From: Beijerinckiaceae bacterium
GTDB lineage: Bacteria; Pseudomonadota; Alphaproteobacteria; Rhizobiales; Beijerinckiaceae
Length of the DNA: 64,000 bases
Assembly: GCA_027531565.1 (NCBI GenBank)
Contig: JAPZSB010000006.1
Coordinates: forward strand, 186,954 to 250,953
Reading direction: 5' to 3'
Part shown: positions 60,428-64,000 of the stretch, piece by piece
Layout of the letters: every line of letters begins with the position of its first letter
How positions within the stretch are numbered: position 1 is the first letter of the stretch
The notes under the pieces: model-generated
The model's database searches: none
What the model was told of the DNA's origin: nothing
Seen by the model: only the letters and a program-made list of their open reading frames with translations
Position numbers and translations under genes: made by a program

Positions 60428-61600
60428 ATGACCTTGAACGCGAACGCCCTGTCGAGCACACGGGACCTGCGGATTGATTTTTTCCGCGGGCTTGCGCTCG
60501 TCATGATCTTCGCCAACCACGTCCCCGGCAATCCGCTGAGCGCCTTTACCCAGCGCAACTGGGGCCTGTCGGATTCCGCCGACGTCTTCGTGCTTCTCGC
60601 CGGCATTTCCTCTGCCCTCGCCTATGGTCGCTTCTTCGACCGCGGCGCGGCCGGAGCCGGCGTGATGGCCGTGTTCTCGCGCATCTGGTCGCTCTACATC
60701 ATGCATCTCATGATGTTTCTTGTCATCGCCGCGCTCTGCGTGGTCGGTGCGGAACGGCTGAATGATCCGACCTATCTGGAAACCCTCGGCATCGATGTGT
60801 TCCTCCAGTCGCCGGCGGGCTTCATCGTCGATGTCCTGACACTGCGCTTCCTGCCCGGCTATCTCGATATCCTGCCGCTCTACATCGTGCTGCTGGCCAT
60901 GGTGCCGGTCCTTGTCTCGCTGACACGCCGCCACTGGCTGCTGCCGCTGCTGCTTTCGCTTGGCCTGTATGCCGGCGCCAATCTCGGCGGCCTCAACCTG
61001 CCGAATACCCGGACGGCCAGCGCGTGGTTCTTCAACCCCTTCGCCTGGCAATTGCTGTTCGTGATCGGCTTCTCGCTCGGCCGCGCCATCCAGGGGCATG
61101 CCCCCGTCGGGCGGATCGGCCCTGCCATGCGGCGGGTCCTGACGGCTCTGGCTGCCATCGTCACGCTGGCCGGCATCGTGCTCGCCGCGCCGTGGCGCGA
61201 GATCGACGGGTTCGAGAACGCCTTCCTCGTCAATCCCGCCCTGCTCGGCGCCTTCAGCAAGACGAATTTCCACCCGACCCGGCTGCTCGACCTGATGGCC
61301 AAGTTCTGGCTCGTGCTGGTCCTCCTGCCGGCCGCAAGCCCGTGGCTGCGCTCGGCCATCGCCGCACCTCTGGTCTGGATGGGCCAGCACTCGCTGGAAG
61401 TCTTCGTGCTCGGCAATGTCCTCGCCGTTGCGGGCGGCATCCTCGCCACCGCCTATGGCTTCCATCCCTGGCTGATGGTCGCAATCAATGTCGTGGGCAT
61501 CGGTGCGATGCTCGGCCTCGCGGCGCTGCTCGAATGGCGCAAGAGCGCGATGGCCAGCCTGGCCGCGCGGCCGCGCCCGCTGCCGGTTGCGGCGGAGTGA
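60428..61600 (+). CDS. opgC: OpgC-like membrane acyltransferase
   Basis: A 390-residue inner-membrane protein with about ten helices from ATG 60428. Family signatures: RDLRIDFFRGLALVMIFANH, NWGLSDSADVFVLLAGISSA, ALAYGRFF, FLPGYLDILPLYIVLLAMVP and WMGQHSLEVFVLGNVLAVAG. OpgC proteins add succinyl groups to periplasmic glucans, giving them negative charge and helping osmoadaptation. It is followed after 5 bases by a secreted beta-propeller gene, probably co-transcribed. No opgG/opgH genes are in the window. Confidence 0.88.
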   Translation: MTLNANALSSTRDLRIDFFRGLALVMIFANHVPGNPLSAFTQRNWGLSDSADVFVLLAGISSALAYGRFFDRGAAGAGVMAVFSRIWSLYIMHLMMFLVIAALCVVGAERLNDPTYLETLGIDVFLQSPAGFIVDVLTLRFLPGYLDILPLYIVLLAMVPVLVSLTRRHWLLPLLLSLGLYAGANLGGLNLPNTRTASAWFFNPFAWQLLFVIGFSLGRAIQGHAPVGRIGPAMRRVLTALAAIVTLAGIVLAAPWREIDGFENAFLVNPALLGAFSKTNFHPTRLLDLMAKFWLVLVLLPAASPWLRSAIAAPLVWMGQHSLEVFVLGNVLAVAGGILATAYGFHPWLMVAINVVGIGAMLGLAALLEWRKSAMASLAARPRPLPVAAE

Positions 61601-61605
61601 AAGCC

Positions 61606-62652
61606 ATGCGAACCTGCCTGATCATGAAGGGCCCGTTGTTCGCCGCCATCCTCGCTGCTACCGCTCTGGGCACCCTGCCGGCCCTGTCGCAGGGCGCGAA
61701 GCCACAGGTCCTGCGCGTCGCGCAGCCGGCAACCCTGCCGGGCCTCGGTGCACCGGTGGATTTCGACCTGCGCGTGGCGAGCCAGCCGCTCGCCCTCATC
61801 CAGGCCTCGGATGGCACGATCTGGTTCGCAGCCTACACCCTTGGCGCGCTGGGCCGGATCGACAGGGCCACGCGCGAAGTCACCTATTTCCCGCTCGGCA
61901 CCGGGTCACGGCCATACGGGCTCGTCGAGGCGCCGGACAGGTCGATCCTCGCGGTCGATCGGGCGCTGAACGTGCTGCACCGCCTCGCCCCGGCCAATGG
62001 CGAGGTCACCCGCATCGGCATGCCGGCCGACCTGCCGTTTCTCGACCTGTCGAGCCTGCGCCTCGACAGCGAGGGACGGATCTGGTTCAGCGGGGCGTCG
62101 GGCTGGCTCGGCAGCCATGATCCGCGCACCGGTGCGACCGATGTCTCCTCGCACGAGGATCTTCAGGGCCTGACACTTTCCGCGGCATCGCCGACGGGCT
62201 CGCTCTGGTTTGTGGCAGGCAAGTCCGGCCGCATGATCCGCATCGATCCCGCGCGCTCGCGGTTCGACTCTGCGGTCATTCCGCCGGAAGCGCAGGGGAT
62301 CCGCAGCATTGCGGTCAGCCCTTCCGGCGAGGTCTGGCTCTCGGCGATGAAAAGCCAGACGCTGGTGCGCTATGCAGGCCGGGCGGCCTGGATGACCGCG
62401 AAACTCCCCTGGCCGGAAAGCCGCCCGCAGGCGCTGGTTGTCCGGCAGGACGGCACGATCGTCTTCGCCGATGCCGGGCGCCGCAAGCTCGTGCGCTATC
62501 GCCCCGGCCTCGACCGGTTCGAGGATCTGGCGGATCTCGGCGCCGGCGGCGCCATCAAGGCGATGATCGATCTGGGCGATGGCATAGCCGTGGCGGATAT
62601 GGGCGCCGATCGGATCCGGATCTACCCCGACATCCCGCTGACCCAGAACTGA
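61606..62652 (+). CDS. Secreted beta-propeller protein (virginiamycin B lyase-like)
   Basis: A 348-residue protein with GGAG eight bases before the ATG. A signal peptide (MKGPLFAAILAATALGTLPA, then LSQG) is followed by repeated propeller blades with the pattern DGTIWFxA...GRIDxxTxxVxxFPL (SDGTIWFAAYTLGALGRIDR, EGRIWFSGASGWLGS, TGSLWFVAGKSGRMIRIDPA, GEVWLSAMKSQTLVRYAG). This is the streptogramin lyase/NHL-like family, but periplasmic members are mostly uncharacterised and the lyase His residues cannot be confirmed here. It is the second gene after opgC. Confidence 0.8.
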   Translation: MRTCLIMKGPLFAAILAATALGTLPALSQGAKPQVLRVAQPATLPGLGAPVDFDLRVASQPLALIQASDGTIWFAAYTLGALGRIDRATREVTYFPLGTGSRPYGLVEAPDRSILAVDRALNVLHRLAPANGEVTRIGMPADLPFLDLSSLRLDSEGRIWFSGASGWLGSHDPRTGATDVSSHEDLQGLTLSAASPTGSLWFVAGKSGRMIRIDPARSRFDSAVIPPEAQGIRSIAVSPSGEVWLSAMKSQTLVRYAGRAAWMTAKLPWPESRPQALVVRQDGTIVFADAGRRKLVRYRPGLDRFEDLADLGAGGAIKAMIDLGDGIAVADMGADRIRIYPDIPLTQN

Positions 62653-62694
62653 CGCCGGGTGCCGGGTATCCGGCACCACCAGCCCTCAACGCGT

Positions 62695-63510
62695 TCAGCG
62701 GACGGGAATGCGGCTCGCCGAGATCGTCACCGGCTTGGAGACGCTGCTTTCCGCGATCTGCTCGGCCAGAAGCTTGCCGGTGCAGAAATGGGCCAGCTGG
62801 GTCATGTGCAGGCCATCGGCCTGGACGAGATCGCCCGGCTTGGCCTCGTCGGTCTCGATCAGGCGCTTCATGATCGCCTGCCGGTGGAAATGCATCACGC
62901 CCTGCTTCTTGCCGGCTTCGGTGATCGCCGCCTGCATGACGGGCATGTCGCGGTCGCGGTCAACCAGCGGGGAAACCTGCAGGTCGACAAGCACGACCGG
63001 CAGCTTGGCCTGACGGAAGGTCTCGAGGGCCGCTTCCATCCGTGCGATCGCGCCATCGACCCCATCCATCTGGAGCACGTCATTGACGCCGAGCTGCCAG
63101 ACGACAAGATCCGGCTTGAGGTTCAGGACGTCGCGCTCGATCCGGTCGACCATCTTGGGAATGGTCTCGCCACCCTTGCCCTTGTTGACCACCTCGACCG
63201 GGGTCAGCATCTGCCGGGCCAGTTCGCGCTCCATGACGCTGGCGAAAAGCTGCTCGCGCGGCATGTCCGGCGTGCCTTCAACCGAAGAGGAACCGAGCGC
63301 CACGATCCGGATCGGCTCGCCCAGATCGACCTTTTCCTGAAGCACCGGCAGGCTTTTCTCGACGCCCGCCACATCCTTGGCCTTGCGGCACCGCTCGGTC
63401 GACCCGGCGGCAGATCCGAAGGAAACGGCGAGCACCAGACCGGCCAAGAGGCCACGAACTTGGAGGCCAAAAGCCTCGTTCCGCAACGTCAGACGGCCAG
63501 ATCCGGTCAT
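62695..63510 (-). CDS. Secreted SGNH/GDSL hydrolase
   Basis: A 271-residue protein with an N-terminal signal or anchor (GLLAGLVLAVSFGSAAGS). The four SGNH blocks are visible: IVALGSSSVEG (nucleophilic Ser), NKGKGGET (Gly), LGVNDVLQMDG (Asn) and DGLHMT (Asp/His). Such periplasmic enzymes deacylate polysaccharides or act as lipases or esterases. It is convergent with the opgC-propeller pair, so an action on envelope glycans is possible but unproven. Confidence 0.85.
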   Translation of the reverse strand: MTGSGRLTLRNEAFGLQVRGLLAGLVLAVSFGSAAGSTERCRKAKDVAGVEKSLPVLQEKVDLGEPIRIVALGSSSVEGTPDMPREQLFASVMERELARQMLTPVEVVNKGKGGETIPKMVDRIERDVLNLKPDLVVWQLGVNDVLQMDGVDGAIARMEAALETFRQAKLPVVLVDLQVSPLVDRDRDMPVMQAAITEAGKKQGVMHFHRQAIMKRLIETDEAKPGDLVQADGLHMTQLAHFCTGKLLAEQIAESSVSKPVTISASRIPVR

Positions 63511-63609
63511 CGATCCCCCTGCCCTTGGTCATGCCGATGGCATGCCCTGCCTGGGGAAGAATGACCCGAAAGCCGCGAGGAGTCCAGCCGGCCAGGACGT
63601 CGCAGTGCC

Positions 63610-64000
63610 TCAGGCCGCGCGGACGGTCTGGAGGAAGCGCTGGACCTCGCTCCGCATGGTCTCGGCCTGCCGGGCGAGATCGGCGGCGGAACCCAGCACC
63701 TGCTGCGCCGCGCCCTCGGTATGCCCGGCCGTGGCCGACACCGCCGTGATCGAGCGCGAGACCTCCTCGGTCCCGTTCACCGCCTGCTGGACATTGCTTG
63801 CGATTTCCCGCGTGGCCCGCTCCTGCTCACCCACCGACCCGGCGATTTCCGCCGTGGCGCGGTCGATCAGCGCGATGGCGCCGTCGATCTCCTTGATCGC
63901 GATGACGGTGTCGCTCGTCGCCTGCTGGATCTGGTTGACCATCTCCGAGATCTCGCTGGTCGCCTTCGCCGTCTGGTTCGCCAGCGCCTTGACCTCGCTC
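63610..64000 (-). CDS. Methyl-accepting chemotaxis protein, C-terminal part (runs off the right edge)
   Basis: The minus-strand frame is open to the window edge and ends at 63610. It encodes the C-terminal signalling helix of a chemoreceptor: VKALANQTAKATSEISEMVN at the edge, then IKEIDGAIALIDRATAEIAG, SVGEQERATREIASNVQQAV and TEEVSRSITAVSATAGHTEG. The heptad coiled coil with EISEMV and EQxxAxxEIxxNV stretches is typical after the hairpin tip, and it contains candidate methylation Glu/Gln sites. The ending EVQRFLQTVRAA has no pentapeptide CheR tether. Sensor domain and hairpin tip lie outside the window. Confidence 0.88.
   Translation of the reverse strand, partial: SEVKALANQTAKATSEISEMVNQIQQATSDTVIAIKEIDGAIALIDRATAEIAGSVGEQERATREIASNVQQAVNGTEEVSRSITAVSATAGHTEGAAQQVLGSAADLARQAETMRSEVQRFLQTVRAA

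Noticed and set aside
1..64000. CRISPR arrays, rRNA operons, intact tRNA genes or riboswitches
   Set aside because: No regularly spaced repeat array, rRNA sequence or cloverleaf was recognised; only a 16-base tRNA-like end at 27907 was found.

Overview
The window is about 64 kb of GC-rich DNA from an alphaproteobacterium. It is most likely a member of the Hyphomicrobiales (Rhizobiales). The reasons are the NepR-EcfG-PhyR general stress locus, which is alphaproteobacterial, and several small protein families typical of that order. I cannot name the genus. No rRNA, intact tRNA or CRISPR array was seen.

Region 1 (1-12.1 kb) is a stress block. It holds a partial Dps gene, a 1456-residue CheB-CheR-PAS-kinase-REC-REC-LuxR fusion, and small stress or envelope proteins (DUF3309, CsbD, glycine-zipper lipoprotein, PRC-barrel). 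A transglutaminase-like protein that lacks its catalytic cysteine follows. The core is nepR-ecfG-HisKA_2 kinase (minus strand), divergent from phyR. Exact GGAAC-N16-CGTT promoters, the EcfG type, precede nepR-ecfG, the transglutaminase-like gene, and both operons of region 3.

Region 2 (11.9-15.6 kb) is an inserted segment with nhaA and three small conserved genes. It is flanked by two diverged direct repeats of about 280 bp. Each repeat carries the 3' end of an ABC permease gene facing the 3' end of a LolD/MacB-type ATPase gene, so one permease and one ATPase survive intact and the other ends are remnants. This looks like single-crossover integration.

Region 3 (15.5-28.6 kb) has a MacA-MacB-like export operon divergent from an arginine deiminase operon (arcDABC), each with its own EcfG-type promoter. 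Next come a PepSY pseudogene, a VIT-family transporter, an APC permease, and a tyrosine integrase with a possible tRNA-derived attachment site and 10-bp phased repeats.

Region 4 (28.1-33.7 kb) has an RND pump operon (DUF2892-MFP-RND). Its promoter is overlapped by an inverted repeat, and the divergent ArsR-type regulator is truncated and runs into a formylglycine-generating-enzyme remnant.

Region 5 (33.7-57.4 kb) is a large catabolic block for an unidentified amine, opine or peptide-like compound. A nine-gene minus-strand operon encodes an AraC regulator, HAD hydrolase, aldehyde dehydrogenase, a three-subunit HcnABC-like FAD/Fe-S dehydrogenase, an M19 dipeptidase-like protein, a FAD amine oxidase and a cupin. 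Around it are an Lrp regulator, a class III aminotransferase, a 2-hydroxyacid dehydrogenase and a GNAT protein. The divergent plus-strand genes give a second aldehyde dehydrogenase, HAD hydrolase and FAD oxidase, then a peptide-type ABC importer. A second Lrp regulator and a cystathionine gamma-synthase family enzyme close the block.

Region 6 (57.4-64 kb) holds an orphan TadG-like protein with a von Willebrand A domain, a Rieske oxygenase, an OpgC-like acyltransferase, a secreted beta-propeller, an SGNH hydrolase and the 3' end of a chemotaxis receptor gene.
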